Below are positions 8,931 to 15,608 of a stretch of 20,578 nt of DNA, in pieces (the stretch's first letter is position 1; every line of letters starts with the position of its first letter). The notes below the pieces were generated by a model, which made no database searches, was not told the origin of the DNA, and saw nothing but the letters and a program-made list of their open reading frames with translations. This stretch comes from a virus. The stretch spans positions 1 through 20,578 of the IMG/VR virus record IMGVR_UViG_3300028800_000350; one strand, 5' to 3'. The position numbers were made by a program, and so were the translations under genes.

Positions 8931-9260
8931 TTAATAATTAACTCGGTAAGCCGCCGCAGTAATGCTTGTTGTAGCTCCATACTGAACGGTTACGTTGCCG
9001 TTTGAATCGTTGAATCTGTTAGTTGGGAATGGCCCAATTAACTCGGTTGCCCCTGCCGCAACAGTTACTGCAACGTTGTGACTAAATCCTTGGTTGCATA
9101 GTTGCGCGGAAACAATAGTCGCGGTCAATGGAGAAGCACTTGCATTGCTTACTTGAAGAACAGTATGCCCGTCATTGGCAAAAGTATCGGATGCTGAAAC
9201 AGCACCTAATGCTAAAGCTGACCCATTAAAACTAAGTGTTTGAACTGTGTAGGCCGCCAT
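8931..9260 (-). CDS. Small beta-rich structural protein, unknown role
   Basis: 109 residues, rich in Ala, Ser, Thr and Val with very few charges, start after AAAGGGGGATAAAAA. The sequence alternates strand-like segments and ends GNVTVQYGATTSITAAAYRVNY. The middle has VTVAAGATELIGPFP. This looks like a single beta-sandwich domain of the kind seen in capsid decoration or tail-associated proteins. It lies between the tail terminator and major tail protein genes, where most siphophages have nothing. It could decorate the head or tail surface or be a second tube-associated protein. The function is not identified. Low charge and small size suggest a structural protein made in quantity. Confidence 0.75.
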   Translation of the reverse strand: MAAYTVQTLSFNGSALALGAVSASDTFANDGHTVLQVSNASASPLTATIVSAQLCNQGFSHNVAVTVAAGATELIGPFPTNRFNDSNGNVTVQYGATTSITAAAYRVNY

Positions 9261-9273
9261 TTTTTATCCCCCT

Positions 9274-9660
9274 TTAGTAGTCCCTATCCGTAATTACTCG
9301 GATATTAAATACGAACTCATCTCTGTTTGACTCGTCCTTGCCTAAATGGTTGGGAGGTTGCATAGCTTTTACTAGCATATTTCTTCCTCTAGGGGAAATT
9401 ATCTGCTGTCTATCCCCCTGGTCGAGTAAATTAAAGATTTTATTTATCCTAGTATACCCACTTATAAATGATACATCTCTAACGTAAATTTGAAAAGTGG
9501 GTTTTATATCTTTTATCCTCTGAATTTGGGCATAACCCCCGGTAGGCGTAATAACTACAAGGTCATCAACATCTTTTCTTTCTGTACCTATAATTATATC
9601 TACTCCGAGTGTCCCAACTCCTTTAGCTTCCAGGTATTCTCCTATATCATCAAAGACCAT
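9274..9660 (-). CDS. Tail terminator / minor capsid-type neck protein
   Basis: 128 residues; the ATG has GGGGAGTGAT upstream and lies six bases after the previous stop. It contains PTGGYAQIQRIKDIKPTFQIYVRD and FNLLDQGDRQQI, then FVFNIRVITDRDY. The PGG-type loop, the P-x-FQIYVR strand and the C-terminal strand are typical of the tail terminator/minor capsid family (lambda gpU-like or Minor_capsid fold). These proteins form a hexameric ring that stops tube growth and joins the head. Order after the HK97-gp10-like gene and before the major tail protein fits exactly. Confidence 0.75.
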   Translation of the reverse strand: MVFDDIGEYLEAKGVGTLGVDIIIGTERKDVDDLVVITPTGGYAQIQRIKDIKPTFQIYVRDVSFISGYTRINKIFNLLDQGDRQQIISPRGRNMLVKAMQPPNHLGKDESNRDEFVFNIRVITDRDY

Positions 9661-9666
9661 AAATTA

Positions 9667-10155
9667 TCACTCCCCAATCTTGCTGGACATTCCTGTGGAG
9701 GTAGTACCCATTACAGTTACTTCACTTCCCAGAATTACTTTTCCTCCTTGGGATATATAAGGTTGAATAGCATTTGCTATTTCTATCCTATACTCGTCAA
9801 TGCTGGATTTATAGGGAGTTTCAAGGTATTTCCACTCCCCACCGTCTGGGTGAGGCATTTGCTTTTCATGCTGAATAATGGCATAGTTGAAGTTTTGCTT
9901 ATTAGGTCTTATTATTCGCGTATCAAATACCACATCAAAACGTCTTTTATCTAAACTATAATGATTAGGTCTGACAAATCCCGACTGTTTTAGAACTCCA
10001 CCTTCACGGTAGATTTTCCCGGTAAGTTTATTCTCCTGGGTCTTCTCCACAGGGGCTAAAGCGACCGCTTTTGCGAGTAAATCATTAGCTGATGATTGTA
10101 AAGAGTTATCTACAGCATCCCTTATCTGATTCATTAGAGATTCAATTCCCGCCAT
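9667..10155 (-). CDS. Tail completion / HK97 gp10-like neck protein
   Basis: 162 residues. The N-terminal helix (SLMNQIRDAVDNSLQSSANDLLAKAVALAPVEKTQEN) leads into LTGKIYREGGVLKQSG. That reproduces the hallmark of the HK97 gp10 family: a helix ending in A-x-AP, then TG-x-L-x-x-S. A strand with FDVVFDTR and NYAIIQHEKQ (the Y-A-x-x-x-E pattern) follows. The family acts at the head-tail joint or in tail completion. The gene overlaps nothing and is spaced seven bases from its upstream neighbour. The motif match is good. Confidence 0.82.
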   Translation of the reverse strand: MAGIESLMNQIRDAVDNSLQSSANDLLAKAVALAPVEKTQENKLTGKIYREGGVLKQSGFVRPNHYSLDKRRFDVVFDTRIIRPNKQNFNYAIIQHEKQMPHPDGGEWKYLETPYKSSIDEYRIEIANAIQPYISQGGKVILGSEVTVMGTTSTGMSSKIGE

Positions 10156-10161
10156 AATTTA

Positions 10162-10614
10162 TCACCCACTAGCAATAGTACTACTCTTAATGACGAATAA
10201 TCTAGTTAAAATGTTAGGAAGTTCAACTCTCGCCGCCGTTCCAAATATAATCCACCTATCATATTCTCCGTATTCATTTAATATGTCTACGGCATCCCCT
10301 TCAAGTATCCTGTACCCATTATTTATAATGTCTCTAAATACTAACTTCAGTATTCCTTCGTCCCTATTCTTTGCCGTATTATTGTGTCTATCTAGGTCGG
10401 GGTTGGCGTTAGTTTGGGTTTCCATACATCCATAGCAAGGAAATTTTCCTGCTTCGTTATAGATGAATACAGCTTCCCCATACCTATTTATAGAAGAGTC
10501 CTTAATTCGGCTAACTAAGGGAACATACATCATAGCGGAGGTCATTGCAAAAGACTGAGAAATGCCCTCTTCAATATCATTAATCTCTTCGGGGCTTAGT
10601 GATTGTACTTGCAT
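10162..10614 (-). CDS. Head closure / stopper-like protein
   Basis: 150 residues, strong AGGAGGAGG upstream of the ATG. The C-terminal half (YRILEGDAVDILNEYGEYDRWIIFGTAARVELPNILTRLFVI) shows alternating strands, with an EGDxVxI turn and a short SH3-like barrel pattern. Phage stoppers that close the portal channel have this fold. Position between the connector and the gp10-like gene matches the adaptor, stopper, completion, terminator series of siphophages. A CYGC pair near residue 58 is unusual. The assignment is positional plus fold impression, not a motif hit. Confidence 0.6.
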   Translation of the reverse strand: MQVQSLSPEEINDIEEGISQSFAMTSAMMYVPLVSRIKDSSINRYGEAVFIYNEAGKFPCYGCMETQTNANPDLDRHNNTAKNRDEGILKLVFRDIINNGYRILEGDAVDILNEYGEYDRWIIFGTAARVELPNILTRLFVIKSSTIASG

Positions 10615-10629
10615 ATTAACCTCCTCCTA

Positions 10630-11361
10630 TCATGCTAAAGTAGTAAATGTTGAGAAAGTGTAGGTATCAACGTTGTAACCGTGATATACGAGAGTTACAT
10701 AGTACAGAGTGTTGGGTTTAAGATTGCTAATTCTATACTGTATGCGGCGCATATCTGAGAACATCAAGTTGTCTACCACACTTGGGTCATTCGGTGTCAA
10801 AACGGGGCTGTTATAGGGGTCATAAATATGTGCGGTACTAATTAGGAGTTGATAGTACCCAAAACTTCCTATAGAGAGGTCGAAAGGTAGCCAATCAAGG
10901 TTGACTGTCGTAGAGGTAACGCCGCTAGGAGTGATTCCAATAACTGTTTGCAATTTAGCAAGTTCATGGTTTCTGTTAGAAAAATCTCTTCCGCGAATTG
11001 TTACATCTGTAACCTGTATGGGTTGTTGGTACTTATCAATTTCCGTTTGAGTAAGACTTATCAGCTTAAAGTAATGGTCGAATCTCTTCGTCTTAATTAC
11101 CTTAGTAAACTCAGTCTCTAAGTCTACATTTGCGGCCTGAGAAGTGGCTAATCTCCAATAGATTTCCTTTCTCACCATTGCAACTAATAATCCCTGCAAA
11201 TTATCTGGTAAGTTGGCTAGTGTATAGCCTAACTCTAAGATAATCTGGTTTATAATAACGGGAATATCCATCTGAATTTGAGTGTAGCAAGGGTCGGAAG
11301 TCAACATTGGAGTGTAGATACCTCTGGACACAAACGCGGTTAAAGTGTTAATATCCGCCAA
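10630..11361 (-). CDS. Head-tail connector (adaptor) fused to a fibronectin-III-like domain; TTG start
   Basis: 243 residues. The first codon is TTG at 11361 (TTGGCGGATATT); the nearest ATG gives a frame that closes at once, and the next in-frame ATG would remove 18 residues. Residues about 1-130 are helical, with QIQMDIPVIINQIILELGY and LQGLLVAMVRKEIYWRLAT, typical of gp6/gp15-like portal adaptors. From about residue 140 the sequence becomes beta: GVTSTTVNLDWLPF, then RIQYRISNLKPNTLYYVTLVYHG and TYTFSTFTT. That is the classic fibronectin-III pattern (L-x-W, then Y-x-I-x-x-L-x-P-x-T-x-Y). The domain would project outward from the neck. FN3 domains on phage virions are known; their role in binding host surfaces or neighbours is not settled. 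Confidence 0.72.
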   Translation of the reverse strand: MADINTLTAFVSRGIYTPMLTSDPCYTQIQMDIPVIINQIILELGYTLANLPDNLQGLLVAMVRKEIYWRLATSQAANVDLETEFTKVIKTKRFDHYFKLISLTQTEIDKYQQPIQVTDVTIRGRDFSNRNHELAKLQTVIGITPSGVTSTTVNLDWLPFDLSIGSFGYYQLLISTAHIYDPYNSPVLTPNDPSVVDNLMFSDMRRIQYRISNLKPNTLYYVTLVYHGYNVDTYTFSTFTTLA

Positions 11362-11381
11362 AGTTTACCACATCCTCTGGT

Positions 11382-11627
11382 TTATAGAACGTCTAGCAAT
11401 CCTCTGGACTGTAGCCACTCTTTAAAGGCTTGCGTCACATAGGGAGTCTCGCCTTTTTTTAGTTCATACCATCTATCTCCATGATAGAAAGTAGCGTCTT
11501 GTTTCAGTCTAACTTTGACCTTCTTATCCTTTACTGAAGAGTCATCAATTTCGACTACATCCATCTTTTCCGCAACTTCTGCTTTAATATCTTCTAAGTT
11601 TACCATTACATCATTATTTTTAGCCAT
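11382..11627 (-). CDS. Small hypothetical protein (head region)
   Basis: 81 residues, start after TAGGAGGATACAAAA. The N-terminal half is acidic and helical (NLEDIKAEVAEKMDVVEIDDSS). The C-terminal half is a compact basic/aromatic segment, KVRLKQDATFYHGDRWYELKKGETPYVTQAFKEWLQSRGLL. The Y-x-L-K-K-G-E turn with an aromatic strand resembles small SH3- or KOW-like barrels that other phages carry between capsid and connector genes. No function can be assigned. The gene is separated from the major capsid group by a hairpin and could be expressed at a different level. Confidence 0.8.
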   Translation of the reverse strand: MAKNNDVMVNLEDIKAEVAEKMDVVEIDDSSVKDKKVKVRLKQDATFYHGDRWYELKKGETPYVTQAFKEWLQSRGLLDVL

Positions 11628-11652
11628 TTTTGTATCCTCCTAATTATAGTAA

Positions 11653-11691
11653 GAAAGGTTGAAGGCAAGATTTAATTACCTTCAACCTTCT
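11653..11691 (-). terminator. Hairpin downstream of capsid genes (weak terminator or mRNA-stabilising stem)
   Basis: AAGGTTGAAGG and CCTTCAACCTT form an 11-bp perfect stem around a 13-base loop, starting 11 bases after the 45-residue gene. On the minus strand only a broken U-rich tail (TTTCTTACTATAATT) follows, so complete termination is doubtful. It may trim read-through or protect the capsid mRNA. Confidence 0.6.
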
Positions 11692-11701
11692 AAGGTCATT
11701 G

Positions 11702-11839
11702 TTATTGTGCTGTTACTGAATCATGGGACTCTAAGTTTTGAAGTCTCAAAACAAGGTCATTTAACATGTCAGCGAATTTTTGAGGGTTGTCCATCATGTA
11801 ATAAACATCCTCTTTAGTGAACTTAACTACAACTGCCAT
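11702..11839 (-). CDS. 45-residue hypothetical protein after the major capsid gene
   Basis: Below usual ORF cut-offs but well supported. ATG at 11839 has AGGAGTGAATAAT upstream and begins 13 bases after the capsid stop. The product starts MAVVVKFTKEDVYYMMDN and ends LQNLESHDSVTAQ. Residues 8-38 form a likely amphipathic helix pair (KEDVYYMMDNPQKFADML, then DLVLRLQNLES), perhaps a short coiled coil. The gene stops before a strong hairpin, so it belongs to the capsid transcript unit. Function unknown; a minor head component or an assembly factor are options. Confidence 0.75.
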   Translation of the reverse strand: MAVVVKFTKEDVYYMMDNPQKFADMLNDLVLRLQNLESHDSVTAQ

Positions 11840-11852
11840 TATTATTCACTCC

Positions 11853-12866
11853 TTACGCTGTTTCTACTATTACGCAACGTTCTGCGTGTAGAATACCAGA
11901 ACCCCAAATAGCGTACCATCCAAGTTGGTGTTCACGTCCGAAGTCAATAACTCCGTTATCGCGTAGTTCTACAGGTAGACCTACTGCGTATCCGTAGTAA
12001 TCTTCTCCCATTACAAGAGATTGGTATACGTTGCAAGCACTTGCTCCTGCTCCTGCTAATGCGGCAATATATCCAGGGTCGGAAGTAGCGGCGGCTCCAT
12101 TGCACATTAGAGTGGTTTCAATGAAACGAACGTCATCAATACGACCAATTTCTCCTGTGAATAGTTGTTCGGGTTGACCATATTTGCTTGCTTCAATCCA
12201 TGCAGGGTCATCACGTAGGCTTCTGCTTTGGTGAGGGTGAACCATTGCAACATAGAAAGAGCCTTGGTATTTAGGTGCGTTATTGGTAGCAAGAATCTCT
12301 ACACCGTCTTTAATTGTTGCTACTGAAAGAATATTACTTCCTGCAACAATTTGGTTACGTGCGGAAATTTTAGCGGCGGAAGCATTAGCTCTACCGTAAA
12401 TTGTAGAAGTTGTGTAGGGGCCAGTTGTTCCTCCTGCAATTGCTACGTTACGAAGTTCCATATCCAATGTTAACGCCATGTCGCGTCCTAGAAGAGTTGT
12501 GGCATCTGCCATTACGTCTGTGAAAGATGTGCGAAGTGCTAATTCTGTGACAGCAATAGCGTTTCCACGTTCACCAACGGTAATAGATTTCATGCTTGAA
12601 CTTAACGCTTGTGTGTTCATACGAACACCCTCGGTTAATGCTCCACCCATTGCTAGGTTGTTGTAGGTCATCATTTGGATAGTTAGTCCAGGCTGAACTC
12701 CTAATTCAGTTTTAATCTTAGCAAACTGAAGGAATTTCATTATAGGCATTGCGTAGAACTCAATCTCTTTACTGTATACCGCACGAATGTTGTTTGTTAG
12801 AACAACGGCAGTACCTCCTGTTAGGGAGCCAGTATTGACTACGGTATTAATATAGTTTGTAGCCAT
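11853..12866 (-). CDS. Major capsid protein, N4-gp56-like (HK97 fold)
   Basis: 337 residues, AAGGAGTGAATTGAATAA before the ATG. The segment GSFYVAMVHPHQSRSLRDDPAWIEAS and the following KYGQPEQLFTGEIGRIDDVRFIET correspond closely to the conserved central part of the N4-gp56 major capsid family (VHPxQ, LRxDPxW, YG, GEIGxIxxVRF-ET). N-terminal residues 25-110 form the long E-loop part (GVQPGLTIQMMTYNNL), and the rest is alpha/beta. It follows a coiled-coil scaffold, as expected for phages without a visible maturation protease. About 415 copies would coat a T=7 head; the actual T number is not known. Confidence 0.9.
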   Translation of the reverse strand: MATNYINTVVNTGSLTGGTAVVLTNNIRAVYSKEIEFYAMPIMKFLQFAKIKTELGVQPGLTIQMMTYNNLAMGGALTEGVRMNTQALSSSMKSITVGERGNAIAVTELALRTSFTDVMADATTLLGRDMALTLDMELRNVAIAGGTTGPYTTSTIYGRANASAAKISARNQIVAGSNILSVATIKDGVEILATNNAPKYQGSFYVAMVHPHQSRSLRDDPAWIEASKYGQPEQLFTGEIGRIDDVRFIETTLMCNGAAATSDPGYIAALAGAGASACNVYQSLVMGEDYYGYAVGLPVELRDNGVIDFGREHQLGWYAIWGSGILHAERCVIVETA

Positions 12867-12885
12867 TTATTCAATTCACTCCTTA

Positions 12886-13602
12886 TTATCGTTTTCCAAT
12901 TCCCAATTTCTTGCGCATATCTTCCCAATTTTTACGACCTTCTGGCGAAGTAATATCCATTGCCATAATGTCTTCCGTCTTGGTATCCTTAAATATTTCA
13001 TCGGAGGTATTGGGCTGGAAGTTGGGCAGAGGCATTTTTTTGTCCTCTTTTTTCTCTTCCTCTTTTTTAGTATCGCTGAATTTGGAACTAATTTTCTCGT
13101 AGAGTGCCTTTGCTTTCTCTACTGAAGCATCTATCTCTTCTTTGGTTGAGCCAGATACTAGGTCAAGTACAGAGTCATCAAGACCAGTAACTTTCTCTTT
13201 ACGGTAACTTTCAAGTTCCTTCTGAGCAATTTCCCTGTCTTTGTCTGCCAATTTCTGTTCTAACTCTGCAATTTTCTTCTCTAGTTCTTTTGCTTCTTTA
13301 GATGTTTCCACGTGCTTACCTTCCTTTTCTGTAAGTTCCGTAATCTTCTTTTCTAACTCCGCAATTTTAGCGTCTTTAGTCTTAACTACATCGTCCTTCT
13401 CAGAACCAGAAAGAAGCAAGTCGTTCATCTTAGCTGTCTTTGCTTCTAACTCACCCTTCAGTTTTTCAATCTGGGGGTAGAGTTTATTTTTTTCATCCTG
13501 TCTTGCCTTAGCAATCAAGGCTTCAAAATCAATTGTCGAGTTTGACGTAGTTGTGTTATTAGTTGTTTCTACAATCTCATTGCCATCTTTATCTACGGCC
13601 AT
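12886..13602 (-). CDS. Capsid scaffolding protein
   Basis: 238 residues, GTAGGAGGATAAAATAA before the ATG. The middle (about 25-130) is an almost unbroken charged coiled coil with heptad repeats (EKLKGELEAKTAK, DAKIAELEKKITELTEKEGK, EAKELEKKIAELEQKLADKDREIA). A flexible acidic/basic stretch (KKEEEKKEDKK) follows, and then a short basic C-terminal helix (NWEDMRKKLGIGKR). Scaffolds typically bind capsid protein through such a C-terminal helix. Direct adjacency to the major capsid gene and the 5' location agree. No protease motif is present, so it probably exits the shell intact or is cut by a protease encoded elsewhere. Confidence 0.85.
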   Translation of the reverse strand: MAVDKDGNEIVETTNNTTTSNSTIDFEALIAKARQDEKNKLYPQIEKLKGELEAKTAKMNDLLLSGSEKDDVVKTKDAKIAELEKKITELTEKEGKHVETSKEAKELEKKIAELEQKLADKDREIAQKELESYRKEKVTGLDDSVLDLVSGSTKEEIDASVEKAKALYEKISSKFSDTKKEEEKKEDKKMPLPNFQPNTSDEIFKDTKTEDIMAMDITSPEGRKNWEDMRKKLGIGKR

Positions 13603-13632
13603 TTATTTTATCCTCCTACTAGGTTTAAAATC

Positions 13633-13821
13633 TTAGCGGTTCCAGCCTTTTTGTGGGTCTTGAACGGGTTTCCAGAAGTTATTGAACTGTCCGTTTTCAC
13701 GGTAGCAATCTGCTCCACCCTTTTTCACTTTGTCAGAAACGCCCATTTTGCTTTTCATTTCAGCTAGGGTTGTGTTTCCGTCACCTTGAAATAGCTCTCC
13801 TGTGTTGCTGTCATTAGCCAT
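13633..13821 (-). CDS. 62-residue hypothetical protein between portal and scaffold
   Basis: Starts at ATG 13821 with AAAGGAGGATTACTCGA upstream. Product MANDSNTGELFQGDGNTT then LAEMKSKMGVSDKVKKGG, CYRENGQFNNFWKPVQDP and QKGWNR. Polar, mostly non-helical, with a Trp-containing basic end and one Cys. It shares a style, though no clear homology, with the 90-residue gene before the terminase (both MAN..., Gln/Gly/Asn rich, ending in N-R). It may be a minor virion or assembly protein. Its mRNA leader contains a long paired RNA structure (13844-13930). No function assigned. Confidence 0.75.
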   Translation of the reverse strand: MANDSNTGELFQGDGNTTLAEMKSKMGVSDKVKKGGADCYRENGQFNNFWKPVQDPQKGWNR

Positions 13822-13843
13822 TCGAGTAATCCTCCTTTATAAT

Positions 13844-13930
13844 TTAGGTTACTTGTTAGACGAAAATTAACCATAAATTTTGCTCATTTATTATTGTAAG
13901 GTAATAATCGAAATCCAACAAGTAACCTAA
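13844..13930 (-). other. 87-nt three-way-junction RNA structure or inverted repeat between portal and small gene
   Basis: The 129-base gap holds a perfect 14-bp inverted repeat: TTAGGTTACTTGTT (13844-13857) and its complement (13917-13930). Its 59-base loop contains two further stems: AAAATT/AATTTT (around 13863-13881) and ATTATT/AATAAT (around 13890-13908). Together they can draw a three-way junction. In the minus transcript it ends about 12 bases before the ribosome binding site of the 62-residue gene. No U tract follows on that strand, so it is not a simple terminator there; on the plus strand an ACTTTTTT run follows. It could be a processing or stability element, or a DNA binding site. 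Confidence 0.65.
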
Positions 13931-13950
13931 TGAAACTTTTTTAATAAATT

Positions 13951-15588
13951 TTACGTTTTTGTCTCTTTTGAACCGGGATTGAAGTTACTAACTCCTGAGT
14001 TAACCTTCATGTCTTGCCCACTTTTGTTGGTTCCTACGGGCTTATTTGGGTTGTCAGTATTCTCAGGATTTTGTCCCTCCCCCGGCATTACTGGCGCAGG
14101 GTTATCGGCAATAACCTTTCCAGTTTCGGGGTCAACAAGTTTTTGTCCAGGTGTTAAAGCTACAGGGTTCACGCCGAATACCATTGGTTTTTCTTCACGT
14201 TCCGAATCAATTTTAGCCAATTTATCGGTAATATTATCGCGTTTTAAGCGTTTTAAAGCGTCTTCCCTTGTCTCTAATCCCATCTTGAACTCAGACTGTA
14301 GTTGTTCTAATTCCTGTGTCATATCTTTAGGTAGAATGTCGCCGAAGATAGAATCCATTGTATAAATCTGCTTAGATGTATACGCACTAAGGTCAATAAT
14401 TCCCTCTTGCGTTGCCATCTTAAGAATTAGACGGTTTACTCTCTTCAAGGCTTCTGCACTTAAAATACGTTTAGAATTAACAACGTCCACTAAAGGTAAG
14501 AAACAAATCTGAAGTGAAACACCAGACATTAAGTGAGGTATCTTTCCTCCTCCTAATGCGAACTCTGGTATGCCTCCAATTTCGTGCATGGATGTTTTAA
14601 TATTATCTCTATATTCATTTGCCGCTTTTAAATCACCAGTTAGTTCAATGTTCTCTATCTTTGCGTCCTTGGGTAGTCCTCCCCAAACTTTATTAGCACC
14701 CTTTTCTAGCTGACTTATTTTTGCACCAAATACAGCGGTAATAGGGGCAGAATGGTAGTCAATAATCTCAGATACGTCCGAAGATTTTAGGTTTAACTCA
14801 ACATTCAAAGGAATAATATCGTCAAGGTCGGATAATCCATAATGCCTACCAGACAATCCTAGATTCTTAAAGTGAATGATAGGAATAACTCCGTAAGGGT
14901 TAGGAACATTAGAAACAAGGTCTTTACCATTATAGACTTGAATAAAGTCGGGGGTATAGACGTATTTCATAATGTCGTAACGGTTGGCATTGGTAAACCC
15001 AAATACGTTGGGGTCTTTTCTAACAGGGAACATTATTGTGCAACTTTCCATAGTTCCCATATCATACCCATCTTTCCAGACAGGGAAACAAATACTAGGA
15101 GGAACAAGGAAAAGTCTTATTCTTCCGTTAGGGTACAGGTCATAAGGGTCATCAAAGTCGGGGTTTACCTGTCCGTTAATGAACTTAGGCTCATAATGGA
15201 CATGAATATAGCAATCCCCACAAACTCCTTTGGTCTGCGCTAACTCTTGGAATAAAGCATCTTTACCGTTATCCTTCCAGACTTCATCTAGGAAAGGCAA
15301 AATATCCTGCTCTACTGCTTCGTCAAACTTCCATGCCACTCCCCCATTAAACTCAGAGGATGCAAATTTATTAACAAATCTACGACACCAGTTTTGAGTA
15401 ACTTCTGGTTTATCGGTAGCTTCAATGTTTTGCCAATGGAATCCGTCATAGAAGTTCCAGTGAGTAATATACTTTTTTATGCGTTGAACGTCTTCCGCAT
15501 TTAGCATTTCTTCAAAGGCTATAAGGTTGGGGTTAATCCAATTATAACCACTACTAAAGTCGGCAAACATCCCTCTACTAATCATCAT
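13951..15588 (-). CDS. Portal protein (SPP1 gp6-like)
   Basis: 545 residues, directly after the large terminase. N-terminal part has ITHWNFYDGFHWQNIEATDKPEVTQNWCRRFVNKFASSEFNGG, matching the clip/wing entry of SPP1-type portals (Y..G...W, then N..RR.V...A...). The central part (YGVIPIIHFKNLGLSGRHYGLSDLDDIIPLNVELN) fits the conserved NP-x-G-x-IPxIHFxN, GxSDLxxIIPLxxxLN portal block. The long helix before the crown includes SAPITAVFG and IPEFALGGGKIPHLMSGVSLQI. The last 80 residues are a disordered Pro/Asn-rich tail. Twelve copies form the DNA channel and motor base. Start chosen at ATGATG 15588 with GGGAG upstream. Confidence 0.92.
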   Translation of the reverse strand: MMISRGMFADFSSGYNWINPNLIAFEEMLNAEDVQRIKKYITHWNFYDGFHWQNIEATDKPEVTQNWCRRFVNKFASSEFNGGVAWKFDEAVEQDILPFLDEVWKDNGKDALFQELAQTKGVCGDCYIHVHYEPKFINGQVNPDFDDPYDLYPNGRIRLFLVPPSICFPVWKDGYDMGTMESCTIMFPVRKDPNVFGFTNANRYDIMKYVYTPDFIQVYNGKDLVSNVPNPYGVIPIIHFKNLGLSGRHYGLSDLDDIIPLNVELNLKSSDVSEIIDYHSAPITAVFGAKISQLEKGANKVWGGLPKDAKIENIELTGDLKAANEYRDNIKTSMHEIGGIPEFALGGGKIPHLMSGVSLQICFLPLVDVVNSKRILSAEALKRVNRLILKMATQEGIIDLSAYTSKQIYTMDSIFGDILPKDMTQELEQLQSEFKMGLETREDALKRLKRDNITDKLAKIDSEREEKPMVFGVNPVALTPGQKLVDPETGKVIADNPAPVMPGEGQNPENTDNPNKPVGTNKSGQDMKVNSGVSNFNPGSKETKT

Positions 15589-15608
15589 TTTATTTAATCA
15601 ACTCCCGT

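Noticed and set aside
9490-9954. 154-codon plus-strand frame opposite the neck genes
   Set aside because: Antisense to two well-supported genes with recognisable family motifs; low-complexity aromatic composition.
11640-11665. TATAAT on the minus strand before the 81-residue gene as a promoter
   Set aside because: The nearest -35-like TTGCCT is only 14 bases away, too close for a standard sigma-70 promoter.
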